A stretch of DNA of 60,351 bases from Gluconobacter sp. Gdi (lineage in GTDB: Bacteria > Pseudomonadota > Alphaproteobacteria > Acetobacterales > Acetobacteraceae), in assembly GCF_014132155.1 (NCBI RefSeq), contig NZ_BLJQ01000003.1:1-60351 (forward strand), in the 5' to 3' direction. Below, one piece after another: positions 1 through 10,948 of the stretch. The notes beneath the pieces are model-generated. The model did not search any database. It saw only the letters and a list, made by a program, of their open reading frames with translations, and had not been told where the DNA came from. Each line of letters opens with the position of its first letter. Positions within the stretch are counted from its first letter, which is position 1. The translations under genes and the position numbers were made by a program.

Positions 1-7
1 TAATTCT

Positions 8-280
8 GTGACGGCCCTTCAGGGTCTCGTAAACCAGTCCCTTGGCAAGGCTGACACGGCAGCTGCCCAGCAGGTTGTCAGTGTCGGCGGTCTCGTCCTT
101 CAGGGTGTTCTTACGGCCAGTATCTCCCGTCTTGCGGGGCATGTGGACGTCAACGCGCTCGATGCCGCGCTGACCAAGACGCTGGAAGGTGCCACGGAAC
201 TAGAGCGCGTTCTGGCAGCCGGCCCGGTCGTGCAGGCTCCTGTCGCTGAAGCTGCTGACCTCAATCAGCCTGCCCAGTGA
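8..280 (+). CDS. Small phage-type protein of unknown function, possibly 5'-truncated by the window edge
   Basis: I do not recognise this protein. The reading frame is open back to the window edge, so the GTG at position 8 may not be the true start. The visible 90 residues are rich in Ala, Val, Leu and Gln. They contain one hydrophobic stretch at about residues 24-44 and an acidic, alanine-rich C-terminus. The stop overlaps the GTG start of the next gene (GTGA), so the two are translationally coupled. Its place just ahead of a spanin-like pair fits a late phage gene, perhaps from the lysis region, but nothing in the sequence proves a function. Confidence 0.5.
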   Translation: MTALQGLVNQSLGKADTAAAQQVVSVGGLVLQGVLTASISRLAGHVDVNALDAALTKTLEGATELERVLAAGPVVQAPVAEAADLNQPAQ

Positions 281-507
281 ATACGGCCAGTCTGGCGATT
301 GTCGGTGTCATGCTCTTCGTGGGCGTGACATCGGCCTTCGGGCTCTATCGAGCCGGGGGTAAATCGCAGAAAGCCGATATGGCTGACCAGGACGTCAAAG
401 ACGCACAATCTCAGGTGGCGCAACAGCAGGCCATGGATCAGCGGGGCGCTGATGCTCCGCAGACCGTGGATGAACTGCTGGACGCCCTGGACAAGGGGAA
501 AGCGTGA
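277..507 (+). CDS. Small single-pass membrane protein, possible i-spanin (Rz-like)
   Basis: This 76-residue protein starts at a GTG that overlaps the previous stop codon. It has one hydrophobic segment at about residues 6-24. A polar Gln/Asp/Ala-rich region follows, likely helical (about residues 29-76). A short N-terminal anchor followed by a helical periplasmic domain is the plan of phage i-spanins, which pair with an outer-membrane lipoprotein to fuse the two membranes at lysis. The next gene encodes such a small lipoprotein and overlaps this one, which supports the reading. Sequence identity to known Rz proteins cannot be judged here, so the call rests on topology and context. Confidence 0.5.
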   Translation: MNTASLAIVGVMLFVGVTSAFGLYRAGGKSQKADMADQDVKDAQSQVAQQQAMDQRGADAPQTVDELLDALDKGKA

Positions 508-707
508 TGCGGATTGTTTTGTTGTGCCTGGCACTGGCTGGATGTGCGCAGCCACGGCTAAAGGTTGTATGTCCTGCCTTGCATCCTTGGACGGCCGATT
601 TCCAGAAGGGGATGGCGGCCGAGATCCGTGCGCACCGGCAGGACTGTCCGAATACTGTTGAGGCTGCTCTTCAGATGGAGAAGGTCAGAAAAAAATGTGG
701 AATTTAG
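507..707 (+). CDS. Small lipoprotein, possible o-spanin (Rz1-like)
   Basis: The ATG at 507 overlaps the TGA of the upstream gene; a GTG three bases earlier is an alternative start. The N-terminus is a short lipoprotein signal ending in LALAGC, with Cys13 (counted from this ATG) as the likely acylation site. The mature part is about 54 residues. It has three further cysteines and a VVCPxL-type start often seen in small phage proteins encoded beside lysis genes. A tiny lipoprotein directly behind a single-pass membrane protein is the standard two-component spanin layout. It lacks the proline richness of classical lambda Rz1, so o-spanin is likely but not certain. Confidence 0.55.
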   Translation: MRIVLLCLALAGCAQPRLKVVCPALHPWTADFQKGMAAEIRAHRQDCPNTVEAALQMEKVRKKCGI

Positions 708-799
708 GTTTGCTGTTTGCAAACCGCATGAAGTTCAGTGGTCTCATTTTGCATTGCGAATGCCAACTTTCCCATTGAAAAATAAGGGAAACCACACTC

Positions 800-844
800 C
801 TTCTAAGCTGTGGGTCGCTGGTTCGAATCCAGCAGGGCGCGCCA
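800..844 (+). other. Displaced 3' part of tRNA-Arg(UCU): prophage attachment junction
   Basis: Reading 5' to 3' there is an anticodon loop CTTCTAA with anticodon TCT, a variable region, a T arm (GCTGG-TTCGAAT-CCAGC), the acceptor 3' strand AGGGCGC, a discriminator G and an encoded CCA. The bases before the anticodon loop cannot pair to make an anticodon stem, and no D arm or 5' acceptor strand precedes it, so this is not a complete tRNA gene. Homology therefore begins at about the anticodon loop, which defines an attachment core of roughly 45 bp. The intact gene should lie at the far end of the element, outside the window. Confidence 0.8.
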
Positions 845-888
845 GCCTGCTTAACAGCAGCGCCGCGCGCCTAGCAATCTTCAAAAAA

Positions 889-1299
889 TTAGTTGGCAGG
901 ATTGTTCTTGCTATAGGCATCCCGAAGAACCTTTTCCATTGCTGGTTCTGGTGATCCGAGAAGAGTCTGCTTCAAGGCGCTGTTAGCCTTTATCGACAAA
1001 AGCCCCCATGCGCCTGAATGGTCGTTTGCCATGACGATTTCTAGCTGCTGCGCCGCACAGTCGTGGGGCTTGCACATGTGACCCAGTGCATAGCGTTTTC
1101 CATCCTGAGAAAAATATTCCACAGGAGTTGATGTGCCCTGTCCTGATACGACCCAGGCCGGCAATGTAATCATGCTTTTATAGGCCTCCTTGAAGCCCGA
1201 ACGGCTCAGGAGCTCCTGTGTCGTTGGAACTTCTGCAGACGCAAGTGAGGTGGAGAGTGCGATAAGGGGTAACATCGCTGCGAATAATTTCAGTTTCAT
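889..1299 (-). CDS. ivy: Periplasmic inhibitor of C-type lysozyme, Ivy family
   Basis: The product is a 136-residue exported protein with a Sec signal peptide (about residues 1-22, ending ALA-type before EVP). The motif CKPHDC sits at residues 76-81. In the Ivy family this disulfide-closed loop enters the lysozyme active site and blocks it, with the His central to inhibition. The length and the single motif copy fit the family. The gene stands alone between the prophage junction and pncA, on the minus strand. The inhibitor would protect peptidoglycan from animal lysozymes or act on the cell's own lytic enzymes. It lies just outside the attachment site, so it is probably chromosomal rather than phage-borne. 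Confidence 0.85.
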   Translation of the reverse strand: MKLKLFAAMLPLIALSTSLASAEVPTTQELLSRSGFKEAYKSMITLPAWVVSGQGTSTPVEYFSQDGKRYALGHMCKPHDCAAQQLEIVMANDHSGAWGLLSIKANSALKQTLLGSPEPAMEKVLRDAYSKNNPAN

Positions 1300-1327
1300 A
1301 TGTAGTGTCCTCTCCAGCCGAGCTCGT

Positions 1328-1888
1328 TCAGTCAGACAAAGTGATTCCGTTGCTCCTCAGTTTCTGGAGGAGGGCGCTTTGGTCCGCGTTGATGCCACGG
1401 CAGGCCTCAAGCGCGATGTCTGTCCTAAAGCCACAGCGCATGGCGTCCTCAGCAGTTGCCGCGACACAGAAATCAAGCGCCAGGCCACAGATCACAACAT
1501 GGTTGATGGAAAGGCCGCTGAGGAGCGCATTCAGGCCCGTAGAGGTGACATGGTCATTGTCGAAGAACGCTGAGTAGCTATCCCGATTCTGCGCCATTCC
1601 TTTGTGAATGATATGGCTGATCGGGCTAAGATCGAGAGATTTTGGAAAATCAGCACCTGACGACGCTGCAACACAATGTTCGGGCCAAGGTCCGCCTTGT
1701 GGCGCGAAAGAGCAGTGATTTGCGGGATGCCAGTCCTGAGTGGCAACCACTGCCTCAAAGCCGAGATGGGACAGGGTATTAACCTGAGCAATGATTTCAT
1801 CGCCTTTAGGAACAGCCAAGGCTCCATGAGGCAAAAAATCATTCTGGACGTCGACGATAATCAGAGCTGAGTGCTGGAAATCAGGCAA
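1328..1888 (-). CDS. pncA: Nicotinamidase (isochorismatase-like hydrolase)
   Basis: This enzyme converts nicotinamide to nicotinate and ammonia in the NAD salvage pathway of the cytoplasm. The 186-residue sequence shows the isochorismatase fold with a catalytic triad readable as Asp13 (IIVDVQNDF), Lys96 (HKG) and Cys141 (ALDFCV). The metal-binding set is Asp52, His54 and His71, with His58 close by (QDWHPANH). The gene appears to start at TTG (position 1888), because no in-frame ATG precedes the conserved N-terminal strand. It lies 28 bp from ivy on the same strand but shares no obvious function with it. Confidence 0.92.
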   Translation of the reverse strand: MPDFQHSALIIVDVQNDFLPHGALAVPKGDEIIAQVNTLSHLGFEAVVATQDWHPANHCSFAPQGGPWPEHCVAASSGADFPKSLDLSPISHIIHKGMAQNRDSYSAFFDNDHVTSTGLNALLSGLSINHVVICGLALDFCVAATAEDAMRCGFRTDIALEACRGINADQSALLQKLRSNGITLSD

Positions 1889-1983
1889 AGGAGCAATCTT
1901 CCGAGGCTGAGGCAGGAGCCATGTCCTGCAGAACGCATTGTGCGATCTTAATCAGCCTCCATGCCTGGAAAAAAGGTTTCCCG

Positions 1984-3327
1984 TTAGAGGCGTGTCACCA
2001 GAAGCTGGTTAATCCGGAAGCCTTCAACGTCCACAACTTCGAATCGGAAGCCTGAAGATTCGACGCTATCGGCCTTTCGGGCCATGCGACGCAGGCGATT
2101 CATCACGAAGCCACCAACGGTATCGAAATTCTGGGCATCGTCGAAAATCGGAATATCGAGCTCGCGAATGACGTCACCGATTGGTGCTGCGCCATCAATA
2201 AGCCAGGAGTTGGCATCACGGCGAACAATGGCCTGCTCTTCAAATGGGCTGACCAGACCATCCATGAGGGCGCCCATGATGTCCTTGTAGGTGATGAGGC
2301 CCACGACTAGGCCGTACTCATTCACGATCAGTGCAAAGCCTGCGGAATGAGCATCAAACTGCGCGAGAGTTTCCCACAGGTTCAGCGTGTCGGGCAGGGA
2401 TAAGACATCCCGACGCATTTTGAAGATCTGGCTTGCGACGGGAGTCAGGCTCTCCTTGGATTGCGGCTCATCCACAACAGCAACCAGAACGTCTTCTGCG
2501 CGAATAGACCCGATCACGCGATCCAGACCGCCATCGCAAAGAGGATAACGGGAGTAGGGACGCACGCGAACCTTGTCCCGCTGGCTCTCTGGTGTCTCCT
2601 GAACGTCCAGAAAGACGATCTCATCACGCGGGGTCATGGCGGACGTCACGGAGCGATCCTGAAGGCCCAGAACATTCTGAATCATCTGATGTTCCTGCTC
2701 CAGCAGGATACCAGAGGCTGTGCCCGCAGCGAGAATAGCGCGCAGATCTTCAGGCGTTACAGGTTCGACAGTGGCCGCAGCTGGGATTTTCATCACGCGC
2801 AGAAGCACATCGGATACGCGCGAAAAGACCCAGACCGCAGGATACAGAACCTTCAACGCCAAGGCAGGGAACCACCCAACCTTAAGAGCGATCCGATCCG
2901 GTGCATTCATTGCAATCCGCTTGGGAAGCAGATCCGCGAACAGGACGAAAAGTCCCGTAATAAGAATGAAGGAGCAGGCCGAGCCGCCCTTGGCCGAAAG
3001 AGACGGCGAAAAGCCCATGAGCTGAAAGCCGTCTGCGATGGGCTCGCTCAACATCGATTCGCTGATGATACCGCCAAGAACGCCAACGGCATTCAGGCAG
3101 ATCTGCAGGACAGTAATGACCTGCCCGCTGTTGCGACGGAGCTTAAGGAAGGCAACGGCTCGTGGATCGCCGGCTTCTGCTTTCGAGCGAAGCCTGACGT
3201 CACGAGCTGCGGCGAAGGAAATCTCTGAAAGAGAGATCAGAATGGAGACCGCGATCAGGACGACGGTCGCGAGAAGGCCCAGCAGGAGAAGAACAATCAT
3301 GTGCTGGGTGTAAGAAGAAACTTGCAT
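1984..3327 (-). CDS. CNNM/CBS-domain membrane protein (HlyC/CorC family)
   Basis: This membrane protein has an N-terminal CNNM (DUF21) domain with about four hydrophobic segments in the first 190 residues, then a pair of CBS domains, then a C-terminal CorC/HlyC domain (about the last 90 residues). The family is linked to magnesium and cobalt handling and in some bacteria to Mg2+ export; the substrate cannot be told from sequence. I place the start at the ATG at 3327. A GTG at 3354 and an ATG at 3300, directly before the first membrane helix, are alternatives, and none has a strong ribosome binding site. It is encoded downstream of ligA on the same strand, 60-90 bp away. Confidence 0.85.
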   Translation of the reverse strand: MQVSSYTQHMIVLLLLGLLATVVLIAVSILISLSEISFAAARDVRLRSKAEAGDPRAVAFLKLRRNSGQVITVLQICLNAVGVLGGIISESMLSEPIADGFQLMGFSPSLSAKGGSACSFILITGLFVLFADLLPKRIAMNAPDRIALKVGWFPALALKVLYPAVWVFSRVSDVLLRVMKIPAAATVEPVTPEDLRAILAAGTASGILLEQEHQMIQNVLGLQDRSVTSAMTPRDEIVFLDVQETPESQRDKVRVRPYSRYPLCDGGLDRVIGSIRAEDVLVAVVDEPQSKESLTPVASQIFKMRRDVLSLPDTLNLWETLAQFDAHSAGFALIVNEYGLVVGLITYKDIMGALMDGLVSPFEEQAIVRRDANSWLIDGAAPIGDVIRELDIPIFDDAQNFDTVGGFVMNRLRRMARKADSVESSGFRFEVVDVEGFRINQLLVTRL

Positions 3328-3413
3328 GCAGGCGGCATCATACTCCGAAGACACCAGAACACGCCAATTATCTTCGGGTGGCAGCCATGCAGGTCCTCAA
3401 TGTCTTAAAACTG

Positions 3414-7165
<3,752 letters not shown>

Positions 7166-7184
7166 GACGGGAATGTTGTGTGTG

Positions 7185-7209
7185 GTGAGGCGTGTTTCAA
7201 ACGCCTCAC
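7185..7209 (-). terminator. Perfect 9-bp hairpin between bamD and recN (possible attenuator)
   Basis: GTGAGGCGT and ACGCCTCAC form a perfect 9-bp inverted repeat around a 7-nt loop. It begins one base beyond the bamD stop codon. No T tract follows on the transcribed strand, so it is not a classical intrinsic terminator. It may lower read-through into recN-ligA or protect the 3' end of a bamD message. Confidence 0.45.
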
Positions 7210-7210
7210 A

Positions 7211-8104
7211 TCAGAATACGCTATGCCAGGCGCGGGAAAAAAATCCACGCGGCTTGCTGGACGTCTTGGTCGGCTGCTTGAACTCACTGGACAGCAGCTT
7301 GTTATCCCGCAGATTTGCATAGGCATAGCGGTACCACTGACTGTCTGGATAGTTGTAGCCCAGTACGGATGCCGTCTGTCTGGCCTGATCCTTGAGACCG
7401 AGCGCCAAATAGACTTCGACAAGACGCTCCAGCGCTTCAGCTACGTGATTCGTGGTCTGGAAATCCTGCACGACACGCTGATAACGCGTCATTGCGGCTT
7501 CATAGTTGCGCTGCTGCTGATACCAGCGGCCAACCAGCATTTCCTTACCTGCAAGATGATCACGGCAAAGATCAATCTTTAGCTGGGCATCACGTGCGTA
7601 CGCTGTCTGCGGGAAGCGGGTAATAACCTCTTCCAGCGCATCAAGGGCTTCAACCGTTCCCTGCTGGTCACGCTGCACGTCAGCGATCTGCTCATAATAG
7701 CAAAGGGCGCGCAGATAGAAGGCATAGGCCGCATCAGGGCTGGTCGGGTGGAGCTGGAGATAACGCTCAAGCTGCTGAACCGAAAGCGCATACTCACCTT
7801 GCAGGTAGTAGGCATAGCCTTCCATCAGCTCGGCATTGCCGGTGAAACCGGAGTACGGATAGTTCTGCTGAAGCAGCTCGAATTCGCCGCCCGCCAGTTC
7901 ATATCGGCCGGAATGAAGAGCATCGATACCGTAGTTATACAGCGTCTCTGCGTCAGCAGCCTTTGGAATGACCGGCTTCTCATGCTTGTGAGAAAGCAAT
8001 GAACAGCCTGACAGAAGCAGCAAACCGCTTACGGCCGCAGCCTTCAGAACAAGACCCCGTCCGTTCCAGGACACTTCGAAATGATGCTGAGTGCTGCTTG
8101 CCAT
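7211..8104 (-). CDS. bamD: Outer membrane assembly lipoprotein BamD
   Basis: BamD is an essential lipoprotein of the BAM complex, which folds beta-barrel proteins into the outer membrane. The 297-residue protein has a hydrophobic signal ending in a lipobox (LLLLSGC, Cys34). Tetratricopeptide repeats follow over about residues 50-250, with typical Tyr/Ala/Leu spacing (ALHSGRYELAGGEFELL, ALSVQQLERYL). The N-terminal cytoplasmic stretch is slightly longer than usual. It follows lpxC on the same strand, placing lipid A synthesis beside outer-membrane protein assembly. Its partner bamE is elsewhere in this window. Confidence 0.95.
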   Translation of the reverse strand: MASSTQHHFEVSWNGRGLVLKAAAVSGLLLLSGCSLLSHKHEKPVIPKAADAETLYNYGIDALHSGRYELAGGEFELLQQNYPYSGFTGNAELMEGYAYYLQGEYALSVQQLERYLQLHPTSPDAAYAFYLRALCYYEQIADVQRDQQGTVEALDALEEVITRFPQTAYARDAQLKIDLCRDHLAGKEMLVGRWYQQQRNYEAAMTRYQRVVQDFQTTNHVAEALERLVEVYLALGLKDQARQTASVLGYNYPDSQWYRYAYANLRDNKLLSSEFKQPTKTSSKPRGFFSRAWHSVF

Positions 8105-8172
8105 ACCTGCTCTTCCCGTGAAGCCCGTCTTATATCACGGGAATGCGGGGACGAAAGACCCGCCATTTAACC

Positions 8173-9210
8173 TTAGGCTGCGACGCGTGTGCGACGGTGG
8201 CCCCGTGCTGAAACGGTAGAGGTCGGAGTTTCAAAACGCCAGTTTTTCTGATCTGAAAAAACGCTGCGCAGAAGCTCGTTATTAATTTTGTGACCAGATT
8301 TATGGCCGATGAATCCCGCTTTCAGGCGGTAGCCGCAGCAATACAGATCACCGATAGCATCAAGAAGCTTATGTCGGGCAAATTCCCGCTCGATTTTCAG
8401 ACCTGCTGGATTAAGAATGGTCTTACCATCCACTACGACAGCATTGTCGAGAGAGCCTCCACGGGCGAGGCCAATACTTTGAAGATATTCAATGTCCTTC
8501 CGGTTCACAAAAGTACGGCAGAAAGACACTTCTTCTAGAAAGCGAGCCGGATCAAGCTGCATGGCATAGCGCTGACACCCAATGGCTTCAGCATCAAAAT
8601 TTAACGAAATTGCAAGAGAAAGACCGCGTTGAGCCGGGCGCAGCTCGGCAAAAGCACCGTTGTCGCCTTCAACCCGGACGTTTCGAAGAATTTCGATAAT
8701 TTTTCGTGGCGTATCTAGCGTTTTCTTCCCTGCGCATCGTAGCAGAAAAGCAAACGCATCTGCCGAACCGTCCAGAACCGGTAATTCCGGACCACTAACC
8801 GAAATGAACGCGTTATCGATTTCCAAGGCGTTAAGGGCCGCCATCAGGTGCTCAATAGTTGCCACGCGCAGAGAAGGATCATTTTTGCAGGCAACAACAG
8901 TCGAAAGTTTGGTGTCGATAATCCGGTCATAGAGAGCGGGAAACGAAGGAGAGCCGGGGTAATCGCTCCGCTGAAAGCGAATACCTGTATCCGCTTCGGC
9001 TGGAGAAATTTCCAGATCGACATCAAGTCCACTGTGAAGGGCGATGCCGCGGCAAGATATAGGAGAATGAAGAGTTGTCTGCAGGTTCTTCAAATCGGGA
9101 CGCTCAGAGAAAAGAGGCGTCTGCGTGCTGTCAGACGCGCTGGAAAGTAGCGGGCGGACCTTTCGATCTGCTGGAACCGACTTTCCATGATGCGCTGGCG
9201 TAACCTGCAT
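8173..9210 (-). CDS. lpxC: UDP-3-O-acyl-N-acetylglucosamine deacetylase
   Basis: LpxC is the zinc enzyme that carries out the first committed step of lipid A synthesis. The conserved core begins at about residue 43 (LQTTLHSPISCRGIALHSG). Zinc-ligand motifs are visible: TIEHLMAAL with His121, and later HKLLDAIGDL with a His and an Asp. The 345-residue protein carries about 40 residues more at the N-terminus than typical homologues. The first ATG is kept because a GGGGGA element lies just upstream of it, although the extra residues look unstructured. The gene follows ftsZ but is separated by a strong hairpin and has its own -10-like element, so it is probably transcribed separately. Confidence 0.96.
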   Translation of the reverse strand: MQVTPAHHGKSVPADRKVRPLLSSASDSTQTPLFSERPDLKNLQTTLHSPISCRGIALHSGLDVDLEISPAEADTGIRFQRSDYPGSPSFPALYDRIIDTKLSTVVACKNDPSLRVATIEHLMAALNALEIDNAFISVSGPELPVLDGSADAFAFLLRCAGKKTLDTPRKIIEILRNVRVEGDNGAFAELRPAQRGLSLAISLNFDAEAIGCQRYAMQLDPARFLEEVSFCRTFVNRKDIEYLQSIGLARGGSLDNAVVVDGKTILNPAGLKIEREFARHKLLDAIGDLYCCGYRLKAGFIGHKSGHKINNELLRSVFSDQKNWRFETPTSTVSARGHRRTRVAA

Positions 9211-9234
9211 GAATCCCCCGACGATTTAGACTGG

Positions 9235-9240
9235 CTTATA
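9235..9240 (-). promoter_or_regulatory. -10-like element for lpxC
   Basis: On the minus strand TATAAG lies 25 bases before the lpxC ATG, in a short A/T-rich stretch downstream of the ftsZ hairpin. No good -35 hexamer is visible at 16-18 bp, so this is only a candidate promoter. Confidence 0.3.
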
Positions 9241-9296
9241 ATAAAACCCAGTCATCGCCGGAGTGCCATTCAATGATTGTTGCCGGATATTACCTG

Positions 9297-9337
9297 ACTG
9301 CTTTCCTGCGATGCGCAGGATTTTGCAGGAAAGCAGT
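9297..9337 (-). terminator. 13-bp stem-loop after ftsZ, likely end of the division gene cluster
   Basis: ACTGCTTTCCTGC (9297-9309) and its exact complement (9325-9337) form a 13-bp perfect stem with a 15-nt loop, just past the ftsZ stop. The minus-strand side has no clear T run, so termination may be partial or Rho-assisted. It is the strongest hairpin inside this gene block and separates the division genes from lpxC. Confidence 0.6.
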
Positions 9338-9345
9338 TTGCCTAT

Positions 9346-10890
9346 TCAGCGACGCAGATAGGTCGGGATATCAAGCGTAGAATCATCGCTCCCATCCGAC
9401 GGCGCTTGGTTATGGCGCTGGTCGGAGGGGTTATGATGATCGGTCTGCTGATATGCGTCACGGCTGTTCTGCTCCGTGCGCGGGGCTTGCGGAGCTGCTT
9501 GCTGCGGGGCCGGACGGCTACGGAAGGCGCCCGTCATAAGGCCGAAAATGCTGCGTGGGGCTTCTGGAGCTGGTGCACGCGGCGGCTCGGAAAACAGGCC
9601 AGCGCGCGGGGAGCGCGGTGCTGCATCGTCCTGCGGGGCTGCGACGTGCGGCGGCTGAGGGGCCGCATGTGGCGGGGGGGCAACCGGGCTTTCCGCAGCC
9701 GGGGGCGGCGATGCAGGCTGCTGTGATGCATTGGGATCAAGATTGAAGTTTGGGCGTGGCGGCCCACCAGCATAGGTCGATCCCGGTTGGAACGTCTGAG
9801 GAGCCTGACGATTTTGAGCAGACGTATCGCGGGATGCCGCAGCAGAAGGGGCCTGCTGGGGAGCCGCCGCAGGCGTCGTCTCTGTATTGTTCGGATCGTT
9901 TCTGGACTGGGTGTCGATGCCCGTCGCCACAACGGACACGCGAATACGCCCGTTCATGTTTTCATCGATCAGAGCACCAAAGATGATGTTGGCTTCTTCG
10001 GCAACTTCTTCACGAATACGATCGGCAGCTGCATTCACTTCGTAAAGTGTCAGATCTTCACCACCTGTGATGTTGATCAGCAGGCCGCGGGCGCCAGCCA
10101 TGGACGCATCTTCAAGCAGTGGGTTGGAGATGGCGCGCTCGGCAGCGGCAACGGCGCGATCTTCACCGTCGTCTTCCGTGGTGGCTTCGCCGGTGCCCAT
10201 CATGGCCTTGCCCATCTCTTCCATCACGGCTTTCACGTCCGCAAAGTCGAGATTGATGAGGCCCGGAGAGACCATCAGGTCCGTAATGCCGCGAACACCC
10301 ATGTTCAGGACGTTGTCAGCCATTTTAAAGGCTTCACGGAACGTCGTGTTCTGGTTTGCGGAATTGAACAGGTTCTGGTTCGGAATAACAATCAGGGTGT
10401 CGACGTGCTTTTGAAGCTCGGCAATACCGGATTCAGCAGCCAGCGTGCGGCGACGACCTTCAAAGTTGAAGGGCTTCGACACCACACCAACTGTCAGAAC
10501 GCCACGTTCACGGGCCATGCGCGCAATAACCGGGGCCGCACCCGTACCCGTACCACCGCCCATACCGGCTGTGATGAAGACCAGATTCGCCCCTTCGAGC
10601 TGACGCTCGATTTCCTGTGCAGCTTCTTCAGCAGCTTCGCGGCCGATTTCCGGCTTGGCGCCTGCGCCGAGGCCGCGTGTCAGATGGGGGCCAAGCTGGA
10701 CGCGGCGTTCAGCCTTGGAGTGGGCGAGCTGCTGCGCATCCGTGTTGGCAACAACGAACTCGACGCCCTTGAGCTCCGAATCGATCATGTTGTTGACGGC
10801 ATTCGTGCCACCACCACCAACACCGACGACGGTAATGCGCGGGGCCAGTTCAACGTGAGAGTTCGGGGTCGGGGTAAGGTTCAAAGTCAT
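9346..10890 (-). CDS. ftsZ: Cell division protein FtsZ
   Basis: FtsZ is the tubulin-like GTPase that forms the division ring at midcell. The 514-residue protein has an N-terminal GTPase core with the nucleotide-binding GGGGTN loop (residues 25-30) and the tubulin signature GGGTGTG (residues 111-117). A second globular domain ends at about residue 330. After this comes an unusually long Pro/Ala/Gln/Arg-rich disordered linker of about 170 residues, then the conserved C-terminal peptide DIPTYLRR, which binds FtsA and other partners. Long linkers are common in alphaproteobacterial FtsZ. It is the last gene of the mra/dcw block, 58 bp after ftsA. Confidence 0.98.
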   Translation of the reverse strand: MTLNLTPTPNSHVELAPRITVVGVGGGGTNAVNNMIDSELKGVEFVVANTDAQQLAHSKAERRVQLGPHLTRGLGAGAKPEIGREAAEEAAQEIERQLEGANLVFITAGMGGGTGTGAAPVIARMARERGVLTVGVVSKPFNFEGRRRTLAAESGIAELQKHVDTLIVIPNQNLFNSANQNTTFREAFKMADNVLNMGVRGITDLMVSPGLINLDFADVKAVMEEMGKAMMGTGEATTEDDGEDRAVAAAERAISNPLLEDASMAGARGLLINITGGEDLTLYEVNAAADRIREEVAEEANIIFGALIDENMNGRIRVSVVATGIDTQSRNDPNNTETTPAAAPQQAPSAAASRDTSAQNRQAPQTFQPGSTYAGGPPRPNFNLDPNASQQPASPPPAAESPVAPPPHAAPQPPHVAAPQDDAAPRSPRAGLFSEPPRAPAPEAPRSIFGLMTGAFRSRPAPQQAAPQAPRTEQNSRDAYQQTDHHNPSDQRHNQAPSDGSDDSTLDIPTYLRR

Positions 10891-10948
10891 GATCAGGTCC
10901 GGAACTGCGAGGAAGCAACGGAAAAAAGGGCGTTATTTTCTGTGTAGC

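Larger units (their letters stand above)
1..844. mobile_element. End of an integrated prophage (lysis-type genes plus tRNA attachment junction)
   Basis: This segment holds three short, tightly overlapping plus-strand genes. The second has one N-terminal membrane segment and the third is a small lipoprotein, an arrangement typical of phage lysis cassettes. They are followed by a 3' tRNA-Arg fragment that has no matching 5' half. A displaced tRNA 3' end next to phage-like genes is the usual mark of site-specific integration. Only the right-hand end is visible; the integrase and the rest of the element would lie upstream of the window. That this is a prophage rather than another integrative element is an inference from the spanin-like genes. 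Confidence 0.7.

Noticed and set aside
800-844. Complete tRNA-Arg gene
   Set aside because: The 5' half is missing and the bases before the anticodon loop do not pair with the 3' stem.
7166-7210. LexA/SOS operator before recN
   Set aside because: I looked for a GTTC-N7-GTTC box in the bamD-recN gap and found none.
9787-10947. 386-residue plus-strand frame opposite ftsZ
   Set aside because: It is antisense to the strongly conserved FtsZ core and carries no known family motif.
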